Shown piece by piece: positions 56,601 to 64,000 of a DNA stretch of 64,000 bases (the first letter of the stretch is position 1; every line of letters starts with the position of its first letter). The translations under genes and the position numbers were made by a program. This stretch comes from JANQEU01 sp965228045 (GTDB lineage: Bacteria > Bacteroidota > Bacteroidia > Cytophagales > Cyclobacteriaceae): assembly GCA_965228045.1 (NCBI GenBank), contig OZ245789.1, positions 4,588,001 to 4,652,000 of the forward strand, in the 5' to 3' direction. Below the pieces are notes generated by a model. The model searched no databases. It had not been told where the DNA came from and saw only the letters and a program-made list of their open reading frames with translations.

Positions 56601-57606
56601 AGGCATTCTGGACCACATGGATATGGACAAATATGATTACTATATTTTCTGCCATGCCGGCTCCTCTAACCTCAAACTTTCCGAGAGGTTTTCTCACAAG
56701 AAAATCAATATCGTCCCCATGGCTCCCGATCTGGAACACATGTTGAGCACGATCCATAAATACCAGATTGACCTCCTTTATCACTGGGAACATGGATCGG
56801 ATACCATGAATTACTTTGTTCCATTTTACAAGCCTGCTAAACGACAGATGCTAAGCTGGGGATCAACTTTCACTTCGGGTACGGAAAGAATGGATTGCTA
56901 CCTGTCATCGAAACTACTGGAAACTGAAACATCGATAAAGAGATATTCAGAACCGTATGTTCATTTATTGAGTACACTCCCCACTTACTATTATCCACAG
57001 GCTTCCGGAAAAACTTTCCGTAAGGAAGACTTCAAACTACCAGCTGATAAATTCTGGTACGTCTGTCCTCAAAATCTTCTAAAGATCCATCCGGATTTTG
57101 ATGCTTTCCTTCTGGGTGTAATGAAAGGAGCAAAAGATGCCATCCTGGTTTTCCTGGATGACCAGAAAATAGCTCCAATTCTTCAAAGGCGATTTTCTAA
57201 AACTTTGAACGAAATTGAGGATCAGGTCTACTTTATCCCCAAAATGGAACACCAGGATTATTCCGGATTTCTAAGTGTATCGGATGTCTCTCTTGATCCT
57301 CCATACTTCAGTGGAACCAACACCAGTTTTGATTGTTTGGAAGTCTCTCTGCCTGTCGTGGCATTTCCTGGTGATTCTCAAAAAGCCTTGTATACCAAAG
57401 CCATGTATGACATCATGGGAATAGATGGGTTGGTAGCCCAATCCAAAGAAGAGTATATTGAAATCGCCAGGAGGCTTTACAGTGACGCCTCTTTTCTTGC
57501 CGGGAAAAAGAAGGAAATCACCAGCCGCAAGGACATACTTTTTCAGAATGAAACGGTAGTAAAGGAGTTCGAAGATCTTATCGAAAAACTACTCGAACAG
57601 GGATAG
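53671..57606 (+). CDS. tandem duplicated TPR-GT41 (O-GlcNAc transferase/SPINDLY-like) glycosyltransferase
   Basis: About 1311 residues from the ATG at 53671 (a TTG at 53608 is possible). Module 1: about six TPR repeats (7-245), then a GT41-like catalytic core (336-675) with His344 (VTHGHE), WGWPTTSGIPQMDFF, Lys513 in CIQNIRKIQP and Asp587…Asp600 in ILDTTCYTGGGNTTYD. Module 2 repeats the whole plan: TPRs (about 745-905), a linker homologous to that of module 1 (HAETLVPNVFHSKGEIDSF versus SSELITPDIFDSEAHIQTF), and a second core (960-1311) with His968, WGSTFTSGTERMDCY, Lys1138 in CPQNLLKIHP and Asp1209…Asp1221. Both cores keep the residues aligned with the OGT catalytic His and UDP-binding Lys. 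No signal peptide, so it should act in the cytoplasm on proteins before export. Directly upstream of two large adhesins. Confidence 0.86.
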   Translation: MEPKDHYHQLLTEASECHQRGDLHQAINLYNRLTTEFPGEAEPIHRLALIALAKGSLQESLPLLQKAIQLNPNDPIYHVNYGEALYRSGQIEKAQMAFENSRKINPDFTEATKKLTKVFRKKGDFDSAIRINEELKVRQPGNTEVAFQLGTIYLETGQLTNAEKSLSECLRQKPDHAKALNNLGIIYQEREQWDQAISCYLKASEADPKLRDSAKNLALIYQKIGYYEKSKITLTELAKSTGDPLLEWSSELITPDIFDSEAHIQTFRRSLETLISKKKGIPKIQVGDLTDCAIQPPSILIYNGMDDKDFKVRYAELFNGIPQVKLPGNKNQKPNIGFVVTHGHEGVFMKCMRGIIEHISKEKFDVTIVCSFPTGASVLQTKIKNSGVNFLQLPKDFEQAVRIVAAQNFDFLHFWEVGTDAVNYFLPFFRTARFQAASWGWPTTSGIPQMDFFISSEHLDEPTFQANYSEQLVRFRKIPTYYYRPALPEKFTSRKEIGLPEGRVYLCIQNIRKIQPSFDSIVLEILQRDQEGTVVMLGDKMPAITEALAKRLKTSLGEDLMQRVRILPRLDSGSYFSAIRHADVILDTTCYTGGGNTTYDCFALGACVVTLEGDLHRARFTSAAYRQIGITDLITKDTESFIIKCLEVAQNPHLRKDIGARILENSHKVFEDMEAVRELENFMLQITGKTASENPDEDWQTVRSGVSGLINAGSIKEALSTCVQYVNDHRDHLDSRLLMASILFDIKDIKGFQTVIDQCLKNFKTADSLSNIADFISKYNFHKEAISIYQQSLDLDPDHFGSLTNLGGQYLEKKEFLKAIEYSEKATQVKNDFFGTYLNLGLAYENLDRMVEAKRSLIRASELAKNPFIQLHAETLVPNVFHSKGEIDSFYQGLTETLQNFSIPQEPVTPGQLVQGFATPTFNLNFLGRDEAPIRVLWGQLYDKVIQPFRCEWTNAKPKIGFLVTMNHVGIFNKAMGGILDHMDMDKYDYYIFCHAGSSNLKLSERFSHKKINIVPMAPDLEHMLSTIHKYQIDLLYHWEHGSDTMNYFVPFYKPAKRQMLSWGSTFTSGTERMDCYLSSKLLETETSIKRYSEPYVHLLSTLPTYYYPQASGKTFRKEDFKLPADKFWYVCPQNLLKIHPDFDAFLLGVMKGAKDAILVFLDDQKIAPILQRRFSKTLNEIEDQVYFIPKMEHQDYSGFLSVSDVSLDPPYFSGTNTSFDCLEVSLPVVAFPGDSQKALYTKAMYDIMGIDGLVAQSKEEYIEIARRLYSDASFLAGKKKEITSRKDILFQNETVVKEFEDLIEKLLEQG

Positions 57607-57717
57607 TTAAATTATAACTTTCACAAGAAAAAATTTAAAATTACCGGGTATACTCTATTGGATTCCGGACAGGAAATTTTACATTAATCTGTACTTTTCC
57701 TAAACAAAACAACTTTA

Positions 57718-60700
57718 ATGCACGCTTATTCCTGCAACAAGGACTCGTTTCTGATCCTTGAATTCAATAGAACAAAAAAAAGACTAAATAAACTAAATCT
57801 CAGGTTTCGAAAGCGAGTCTCCAGTCGCTCTTTAGACGATCTAAGCAAAAAAAGACGCTACTATCTGATCCGAAAAATCAGAAAGCTCAAAGCCAGATTG
57901 GAGCACCTGAAAGCACGTTTAAGATTGGGTATCGCCGGAGGTACCATAGCCGCTTCAGTTTTACTTTCTGCCGATCTCCAGGCCCAATCCCTGTCGGAAG
58001 GAGATGCCATTAAAGTTCATGAGGACAGTGACTTAATTCAGAATCAGACAGTGCTTGATACGGATGGAGAAGGCAATTTGCTGGTTGTCTGGCGAGACAA
58101 TGACTCTGACAAGGTATTGGGTCAGTGGTTTGATGAAGGTAGAAATCCGGAAGGTGATGTGCTTGAACTTGCTGCCGATATGCCATCGGTTCAATACAGA
58201 TCTCCGCAGATCTCAATGGATAATGATGGTGACTTCGTATTGGTTTTGGATGTATACGACCAGAATGCAAGTGTATACAAGAACAGCATTTTGGTAAGAC
58301 CATTCAGCGCTGAGGGTATCGCCGATTCGGAAAATGAAAAGACAATTCAGACTGCATATGATGGCAATGGGGATGCATCCAACGAAAGTCTTTATCCCCG
58401 GGTAGATCTCAATAACGATGGGGATATGGTAGTGGCTTGGCAGACCTACAGCGGTGACTCTTATGATTATACCGTCTACGGGCAGTCATATGTAAATGGT
58501 GTGTGGACCGATCATGGAATGCTCAACGCCGATCTGAACTATGAGGCTCTGTCTCCTTCCGTTGCCATAAACAGAGATGGAGATTTTCTGGTAGCCTGGT
58601 CAGAATACAGCGAAAACTATGCAGGTGACGATTATTTCAGTGTCAAATACCGAAGGTATGAAAATGGAAGTCTTGGAACTGAAATGGTGGCCCAGGCTTC
58701 ATCAGCACCCATCGTCAATGCAGTCTTGCCAAACGTCCATCTCGCAGATAACGATGAATATGTGGTTGCTTTTCACAACAGTGGGTCCAGCGGTACCATT
58801 AACTCCAGGCGATATGATGCTGAAAACTCTTTACAGGGCACCATTGAATTGGGAAGCTCCTTATCCCTCTTTGACCTGGAAATGCAGGTGGATAAATCTG
58901 GCAACCAAAACTTTGTGGGGACCAATGGGACAAATACTTACTACTACCGATATGACAAATTCGGTTCAGAAAAATTTTCCGACTCCAATACCTCACTTCT
59001 CAACATAACTTCTGTTCACATCGCCCTCAATGATAACGATGCCATCATAGGATGGAACAATTCTTCTGGTGATGATCTAAGCAGTGCGTACATAAAAGAG
59101 TACATGGGTGGAGATGGATTGACATTTTCTTCCAATGATCTGCCCATAATCAATGAATTGAACAGTTCCGAAGAGACTTTTGGCGATCCCAGCGGTTTCA
59201 ATATCTCAGACCCCTCTTACGACGGGAATTTCGTGGTAGCATGGGCTCAAACAATAGCTTCGGAAACGCAGATCTTTGCCCAGCGATACAATTCTGAAGG
59301 AGATAAACAGGGAGATAATATCCTGATCTCCAAAAATAACGGGACCATCAATGACTTTGACCCAAAAGTGTCTGTGGACAATGATGGGAATTTTGTCGTT
59401 GCCTGGATCCAGGACGGCGCCACAGATGACCACCTGATGTTAAGACTCTTTGATTCTGAAGGAGTCGCATCCGGAAGCGAATTTCAGGCTGCCACGATGG
59501 GTTCGGAGCCAACATCCGAGGATTTTGACCTTGCCTACGAAAATGGTATCGGAGGATTGATCTTCGATAATGGAACTGTTCAGGTTAGGAAATTCCTTAG
59601 CACTGGTTCCTTCTTCTCGTCTGCTACCGAAATCGTTAACACCAATACTAATTTACCTCCTCAAATCACAATGGATCAGGATGGAGATGCATTTGTAGTT
59701 TGGGAAGACGGATTGTTCCTGAAGGGCGCTGGTCTTTCGGCTTCTGCAACTGTAATAAACTCACCTCTGACAATCAGTGAGGAATCCATAAGCACTGATA
59801 AACCAGCCATCGCTTCTTATGATGACGATGCATTCATTGCTGCCTGGAGAGCCAATGGGCAAATCAGACACCGAATGATCGAGGATTGGGAGCTTAAAGA
59901 GGTAAGTGGTTTTGACTTCTCACACAGTTTCTATGATATCAAATCCGTCTCCTATAATGACAGCAGGATCCAAATGGCCCTCGCCGACCAGATAGTCATC
60001 CTGAACGAACACGGAACTGTCTTAGAACAATATGATGATCATACATATTACTTTGATCTTCAGTCTGTCCGCACCGAAAATGGCTTATTTTTTGGTGGGA
60101 CTACCTTCAGCAATCTTCAACTTTCGGAACTGGATTTTGGACCATCTTTTGGAGGAGATACATGGATTGTGAATGCTCAATCCACAAACGAGCAGATCAA
60201 TCCCCAAATCGCACGAGCTTCCGATGGCTCTTATATCATTGTCTGGGAAGAGCAGGAATACAGTGATTCAGAACTCATCGGATCTTCCATCCATGCACAA
60301 AGGTATGATGACGCTAATTGTAAAGTAGGTGGTGAGATGATCATTGCCGAACCAGGAGAAGTGGATGGAGACTGGAATATAGAGCTGTTCCAAAAACCGG
60401 ATGTGGCACTAAACAATAACGGGAATTTCAGCATTGTTTATGAAATATTCACTGTACCTGAGATAGAGAGTGGCACCTTTCCTTACCAGGGACTTGGCGT
60501 TGAATTATACGATGCCAATGGAAATGAAATTGGAACGGAATTCTTTGGTTCTGTTGATTCGGAAGACGTCTCAACACGCAATAGTTTTTATCCGGAAATT
60601 GGGATGAATGATAATGGTGCATTTATGGTCGCTTGGACACAGATAATAAGTGAAATCGAGTCCAGCACGATTACTCTAAAATCTCAGAATTTTAACAGCG

Positions 60701-62847
60701 ATGGCTCCATAAGCGGAGCCGTGGTGGATTTGGAAGATCCTTTTACCACATTTCTTCCGGTTTCATCGAAGCTAATATCGCTGGACATGATGCCCTCCGG
60801 GGAGTACGCACTCGCCTGGTCAAATATTGTGACTGATGAAGTCTCACAAGGCTTCCTAAACGTAATGAAATACAACGCGGATGGGTCCAATGCATGGGAA
60901 AACACATGGTCACAATCAATCGACCTAAACCTTTTGGAAAATGATATTACCCTTTCGCCGGATGGTTTAGTAACTGCCGTCCATATCACTTCATCGACAG
61001 AGAATACAGACGTGCAGGGGCACAGATTTGACGAAAATGGTAATGAACAGCTACTTGGATTTGGTCAACTGGGAGAGACAAATGCAAGAGGAGCCTCCGT
61101 TGAATCGGATGGAGATGGGATCATTATTGCAGTGAAAAAGACCAGTGATCCTTATCTGATAGAACTGCATAGGCTGGACAATAATGGAAATAAAGTAACC
61201 AATGCCGTCTCTATGACGCATGATGACGTAAGTTTGGTCGGCTTACCGGCATTAGCAGTAGATGGTGGCGGTGATGTGATTGTGACATGGGCCCATTCCG
61301 ATGAATCCGATCCCGACATCTATGCGAGAGAGCAACTTTCTCCTTTCCCCGAGGTCAATTTTGACGCCCTTACCGTAGAAGAAGACAGAACTTTAGAACT
61401 CACAGATAAGCTGGAAGTGAATGACAATTTCGGAAGTCAGGATTGGGATCTTCAAATCACAAAAGCCGGATCCAACGGAGACCTTTCGCTTGGACAGGAA
61501 ACGACACTGACCGAAGGATCAAATTTCACAGAAGACAACATTCAGCAACTTGGTCTCTATTATGAACATGATGGATCGGAGACAGGGGAAGATGACTTCT
61601 CACTTACTGTGGAGTCCTTCTATGGATACCATAAGAGTTTCACCATTCCAATTGATATCACAAATGTCAACGACAATCCGGTTCTGAATTCGCAGGTGGA
61701 AAACATCAGTACCAATGAGGACGAAGCTCTGTCATTTGCAATCCCCGAAAACCAATTCTCAGATGAAGAAACAACGGACCTTACCTATTCCGCCAGCCTT
61801 GAGGATGGGAGTGAACTGCCTGCCTGGTTAACTTTCTCCGAATCCGGCATTACCTTTTCGGGTACCCCTTCAAACGAAGATGTGGCACAGTTGAGCATTC
61901 AATTGACAGCTACGGACAATGGCGGGTTGACCGTTTCAGATATTTTTGGGCTAACCGTCGAAAACACCAACGATGCCCCAACTGTCTTAACGGCCATCGA
62001 GGACAAGCAAGTCAATGAAGATGCATTAATCTCGTTCATTGCCGATGATATTTTTGAAGATGTGGATGAAGGCGATGTGGTCACTACCTCCGTATCTCTG
62101 GAAGACGGTAGCGACCTACCTGCATGGCTAAGCTACGATCAGACTTCAGGTCAGTTCTCCGGAACCCCTTTAAACGAAAATGTTGGAAGTATTTCCATTA
62201 AGCTAACCGGTACAGATGCCGCAGGAGAGTCGGCTGAAGAAATATTCTCCATCCTGGTGATAAATACCAACGATGCCCCCACACTGACAGGTAGTGTCCC
62301 TGATCAGACTATAACTGTCGGAGATGCGTTTGATCTCACTATAGACAAAAGCGCTGTTTTCTCTGATGTCGATGGAGATGTGCTGTCTCTTAGCTTACAG
62401 ACCAGTGAAGAAGGCCCTATTCCTGAATGGCTGGATTTCGATTCGGAAACCAATAACCTAAGCGGGGTCCCATTGGAAGGTGATGAGGGAAATACCATTT
62501 TACGTGTTACCGCTTCTGATCCGGCTGGGGAGTCTGTGAATACTGTGTTCATCATCCAGGTAGAACCCACGGAACCGGAAGAAGAACCACTTGGATTGAC
62601 CAAAAATGAAATTCAGATTTACCCTAATCCTGTTATTAATGAATTAAATCTCAACTGGAACTCATCATCAACTTTTAAAGCTCAGGTAATAGACTATAGC
62701 GGGCAGGTGATGATTGACAATTCCGTTGATCCCGGTGAAAATCTTGATGTTTCAGGTTTGCCGGAAGGCAATTACATCCTTAAAATTGGAAATGCCAGTA
62801 CGATAGTCACTTTCAAATTTGTAAAGCAATACACAACAACTAAATAA
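57718..62847 (+). CDS. giant secreted adhesin-like protein with basic extended leader, propeller-like repeats, cadherin-like/Ig-like domains and T9SS sorting domain
   Basis: 1709 residues. A 68-residue, Lys/Arg-rich leader (KDSFLILEFNRTKKRLNKL … RYYLIRKIRKLKARL) precedes a signal core (GIAGGTIAASVLLSADLQAQ, residues 71-90). Then about 18 repeats of some 50 residues with the consensus D-N/D-G-D/N-F-V-V-A-W (for example LNNDGDMVVAW, VDNDGNFVVAW, MNDNGAFMVAW), a cadherin_3-like region (EEDRTLELTDKLEVNDNFG), three dystroglycan-type/Ig-like repeats (GSELPAWLTFSESGITFSGTPSNEDVAQLSI and two like it, in pieces), an acidic Pro linker and a type A sorting domain (IQIYPNPVINELNLNW … GNYILKIGNASTIV). Likely outer-surface display. 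ATG preceded by CTTTTCC 17 bases upstream, also seen in its paralogue. Confidence 0.88.
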   Translation: MHAYSCNKDSFLILEFNRTKKRLNKLNLRFRKRVSSRSLDDLSKKRRYYLIRKIRKLKARLEHLKARLRLGIAGGTIAASVLLSADLQAQSLSEGDAIKVHEDSDLIQNQTVLDTDGEGNLLVVWRDNDSDKVLGQWFDEGRNPEGDVLELAADMPSVQYRSPQISMDNDGDFVLVLDVYDQNASVYKNSILVRPFSAEGIADSENEKTIQTAYDGNGDASNESLYPRVDLNNDGDMVVAWQTYSGDSYDYTVYGQSYVNGVWTDHGMLNADLNYEALSPSVAINRDGDFLVAWSEYSENYAGDDYFSVKYRRYENGSLGTEMVAQASSAPIVNAVLPNVHLADNDEYVVAFHNSGSSGTINSRRYDAENSLQGTIELGSSLSLFDLEMQVDKSGNQNFVGTNGTNTYYYRYDKFGSEKFSDSNTSLLNITSVHIALNDNDAIIGWNNSSGDDLSSAYIKEYMGGDGLTFSSNDLPIINELNSSEETFGDPSGFNISDPSYDGNFVVAWAQTIASETQIFAQRYNSEGDKQGDNILISKNNGTINDFDPKVSVDNDGNFVVAWIQDGATDDHLMLRLFDSEGVASGSEFQAATMGSEPTSEDFDLAYENGIGGLIFDNGTVQVRKFLSTGSFFSSATEIVNTNTNLPPQITMDQDGDAFVVWEDGLFLKGAGLSASATVINSPLTISEESISTDKPAIASYDDDAFIAAWRANGQIRHRMIEDWELKEVSGFDFSHSFYDIKSVSYNDSRIQMALADQIVILNEHGTVLEQYDDHTYYFDLQSVRTENGLFFGGTTFSNLQLSELDFGPSFGGDTWIVNAQSTNEQINPQIARASDGSYIIVWEEQEYSDSELIGSSIHAQRYDDANCKVGGEMIIAEPGEVDGDWNIELFQKPDVALNNNGNFSIVYEIFTVPEIESGTFPYQGLGVELYDANGNEIGTEFFGSVDSEDVSTRNSFYPEIGMNDNGAFMVAWTQIISEIESSTITLKSQNFNSDGSISGAVVDLEDPFTTFLPVSSKLISLDMMPSGEYALAWSNIVTDEVSQGFLNVMKYNADGSNAWENTWSQSIDLNLLENDITLSPDGLVTAVHITSSTENTDVQGHRFDENGNEQLLGFGQLGETNARGASVESDGDGIIIAVKKTSDPYLIELHRLDNNGNKVTNAVSMTHDDVSLVGLPALAVDGGGDVIVTWAHSDESDPDIYAREQLSPFPEVNFDALTVEEDRTLELTDKLEVNDNFGSQDWDLQITKAGSNGDLSLGQETTLTEGSNFTEDNIQQLGLYYEHDGSETGEDDFSLTVESFYGYHKSFTIPIDITNVNDNPVLNSQVENISTNEDEALSFAIPENQFSDEETTDLTYSASLEDGSELPAWLTFSESGITFSGTPSNEDVAQLSIQLTATDNGGLTVSDIFGLTVENTNDAPTVLTAIEDKQVNEDALISFIADDIFEDVDEGDVVTTSVSLEDGSDLPAWLSYDQTSGQFSGTPLNENVGSISIKLTGTDAAGESAEEIFSILVINTNDAPTLTGSVPDQTITVGDAFDLTIDKSAVFSDVDGDVLSLSLQTSEEGPIPEWLDFDSETNNLSGVPLEGDEGNTILRVTASDPAGESVNTVFIIQVEPTEPEEEPLGLTKNEIQIYPNPVINELNLNWNSSSTFKAQVIDYSGQVMIDNSVDPGENLDVSGLPEGNYILKIGNASTIVTFKFVKQYTTTK

Positions 62848-62863
62848 TACAGTTCAACCAAAG

Positions 62864-62896
62864 AAAAGCCCGCGAAGTAATGTTCGCGGGCTTTTT
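62864..62896. terminator. strong intrinsic terminator after the first adhesin gene
   Basis: GCCCGCGAA and TTCGCGGGC form a perfect nine-base GC-rich stem around GTAATG, extended by AAAA/TTTT pairs to 13 base pairs and followed by TTTTTC. It lies 17 bases after the adhesin stop and can work in both directions. Confidence 0.92.
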
Positions 62897-62929
62897 CTTG
62901 ATCTTTTTGTTCAGGGCTTGACCTGATTT

Positions 62930-62956
62930 GTCAGTAATTTACTGACTCATTTTTTT
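62930..62956 (+). terminator. second hairpin with T-run
   Basis: GTCAGTA and TACTGAC form a perfect seven-base stem with loop ATT, then TCA and a run of seven T. With the first terminator it makes a tandem pair that isolates the two adhesin genes from each other transcriptionally. Confidence 0.65.
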
Positions 62957-62997
62957 CACAATCGGAAGAATTTCTTTAAAGAATCGTGGTTACAGGT

Positions 62998-63013
62998 TAC
63001 CTATTTATAGGTA
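62998..63013. promoter_or_regulatory. 16-base near-palindrome upstream of second adhesin
   Basis: TACCTAT and ATAGGTA arms flank a TT centre. It is 47 bases before the ATG, so it could be an operator that regulates the second adhesin independently. It has no counterpart upstream of the first adhesin that I can see. Confidence 0.3.
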
Positions 63014-63060
63014 GGAAATATTAAATTTAGGTTCGCTTTTCCAAAAACAGCTTAAATATG

Positions 63061-64000
63061 AACGCTCATCATTTTCGCAAGGACTCGTTCCTTGTCCTGC
63101 AGTACCATCGTACGAAAAAACGATTTGACAAGTTAAATCTCCGCTTTAAAAGAAGATTGTCCAATCAATCGCTGGACGAACTGAATGGACGAAAAAGGTA
63201 TTACCTGCTCCGTAAGCTCCGTAAGCTAAAATCTCGGCTGGATGAGCTGACCGCCAGGTTAAAGATGGCCATCGCTGCGGGTACCGTAGCGGCCTCTGTT
63301 TTGATTTCTACTGACCTGCAGGCTCAAACAGGTGCGACCGTTTCCGAAGGTTCTGCCGTCCGGGTGAATGCTGCCAGCAATGGTGAGCAGGACGAAATGT
63401 CATTTGACGTGATGGATGATGGACGGATGCTTGTGGTCTGGAAGGATGAAGAGCAGGGTAAGGTACTCGGTCGATGGTATGACCAGGACAGAATAGCCGA
63501 CGAAAACACCATCGAAATCGCTACTGATATATCAGGATCTACTGACGTAGAATATAATACACCTCAGGTTGCTGTCGACTCAGATGGAAGCTTTGTAGTA
63601 GTTATGGATGTCTATAATGACCTTGGAGAAGGAGCTCACGAGAATAGGGTGCTGGTACTTCCATTTTCACTGGATGGAGTGGCACAGACTGGAGACCAGG
63701 TTTTATTGGAGGGTGATGATGATTCTCCTTCTACAGCCAATGAGGCTACCCTACCGAAAATTGCCATGAATGGAGATGGTGATTTCGTAGTTACCTGGCA
63801 ATCCATAAAAGACGGAAGTTATTTCCAATATGACGTGTTTGCAAGGGCCTATATCAATGGTGCCTGGCAAGCCGAGCAACAATTAAGTGATCCTGAGGCT
63901 GATACGAATGCAAAGTCACCACAGGTAGCCATCAATGATGACGATGATTTCGTAATTGTATGGGCCCAGGATGAGGGTTATTCCGGTTCGTTTGGAGATA
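63061..64000 (+). CDS. second giant adhesin-like paralogue, partial (runs off right edge)
   Basis: Open from the ATG at 63061 to the window end, 313 residues seen and no stop. Its 90-residue leader aligns without gaps to that of the upstream paralogue (56 identities by hand count): KDSFLVLQYHRTKKRFDKL, SNQSLDEL, RKRYYLLRKLRKLKSRL and the core AIAAGTVAASVLISTDLQAQ. Then the same repeat type starts (DDGRMLVVW, SDGSFVVVMD, GDGDFVVTW, DDDDFVIVW). Codon composition matches the neighbours, which suggests an old tandem duplication rather than a recent one. The C-terminus and sorting domain lie outside the window. Confidence 0.9.

Noticed and set aside
1..64000. tRNA, rRNA, CRISPR arrays, IS elements and att sites
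   Set aside because: I looked in intergenic gaps on both strands and saw no T-loop motif, regular repeat-spacer pattern, transposase or integrase gene.

Overview
This window looks like a chromosomal piece of a Bacteroidota bacterium, most likely a free-living member of the Cytophagales; family and genus cannot be fixed from the sequence. The evidence is three proteins ending in type IX secretion (T9SS) type A sorting domains (…PNP… followed by G-Y-F/I-L-x-I), a DUF2723/TMEM260-like membrane glycosyltransferase, few classical -35/-10 promoters but a TAnnTTTG-type element, and a moderate G+C content. Genes are tightly packed. No intergenic gap exceeds about 220 bases. I saw no tRNA, rRNA, IS element, phage gene or CRISPR array.

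Layout. (a) 1-7035: a type I-like secretion set (ABC half-exporter cut by the left edge, HlyD adaptor, TolC channel), followed by a sigma-54 response regulator and its histidine kinase. (b) 7062-9135: a MurG-like glycosyltransferase, a PyrR-like phosphoribosyltransferase and an Lrp/AsnC regulator with a palindrome upstream. (c) 9249-28116: a surface-glycan cluster, mostly on the minus strand and visibly AT-rich. It holds five glycosyltransferases, four methyltransferases, an AsnB-type amidotransferase, a Wzx-like flippase, an acyltransferase, a polytopic membrane protein that may be the polymerase, and a DegT/StrS sugar aminotransferase. A large PKD/beta-propeller T9SS protein lies one base downstream of it. 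(d) 28109-33599: a TPR lipid-free secreted protein, a small membrane protein, a MOSC protein and the DUF2723 protein. (e) 33820-39235: a tiny stand-alone T9SS-domain protein, a bifunctional NAD(P)HX repair enzyme and a partial complex I operon (nuoABCD only) led by a LON-domain gene. (f) 39317-53566: housekeeping and stress genes: AGCS symporter, GNAT, type II NADH dehydrogenase, two-component pair, Crp/Fnr regulator, alpha/beta hydrolase, photolyase with an SRPBCC partner, a molybdate ABC operon and galactokinase. (g) 53671-64000: a protein carrying two complete TPR-GT41 (OGT/SPINDLY-like) modules in tandem, followed by two paralogous large secreted adhesin-like proteins.

The most interesting part is (g). 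Both adhesins begin with a co-linear, strongly basic 90-residue leader: about 68 charged residues precede an ordinary signal-peptide core. By hand count 56 of 90 positions are identical, while the following mature parts diverge more. This resembles in logic, but not in sequence, the extended signal peptides of type V autotransporters. A duplicated GT41 enzyme directly upstream suggests a dedicated glycosylation, targeting and secretion system for giant T9SS adhesins. This is inference; the sequence shows the gene order, the leader, the domain duplication and the conserved motifs. The DUF2723 protein, the glycan cluster (possibly supplying a T9SS anchor glycan) and the PKD adhesin fit the same theme of surface protein glycosylation and display.
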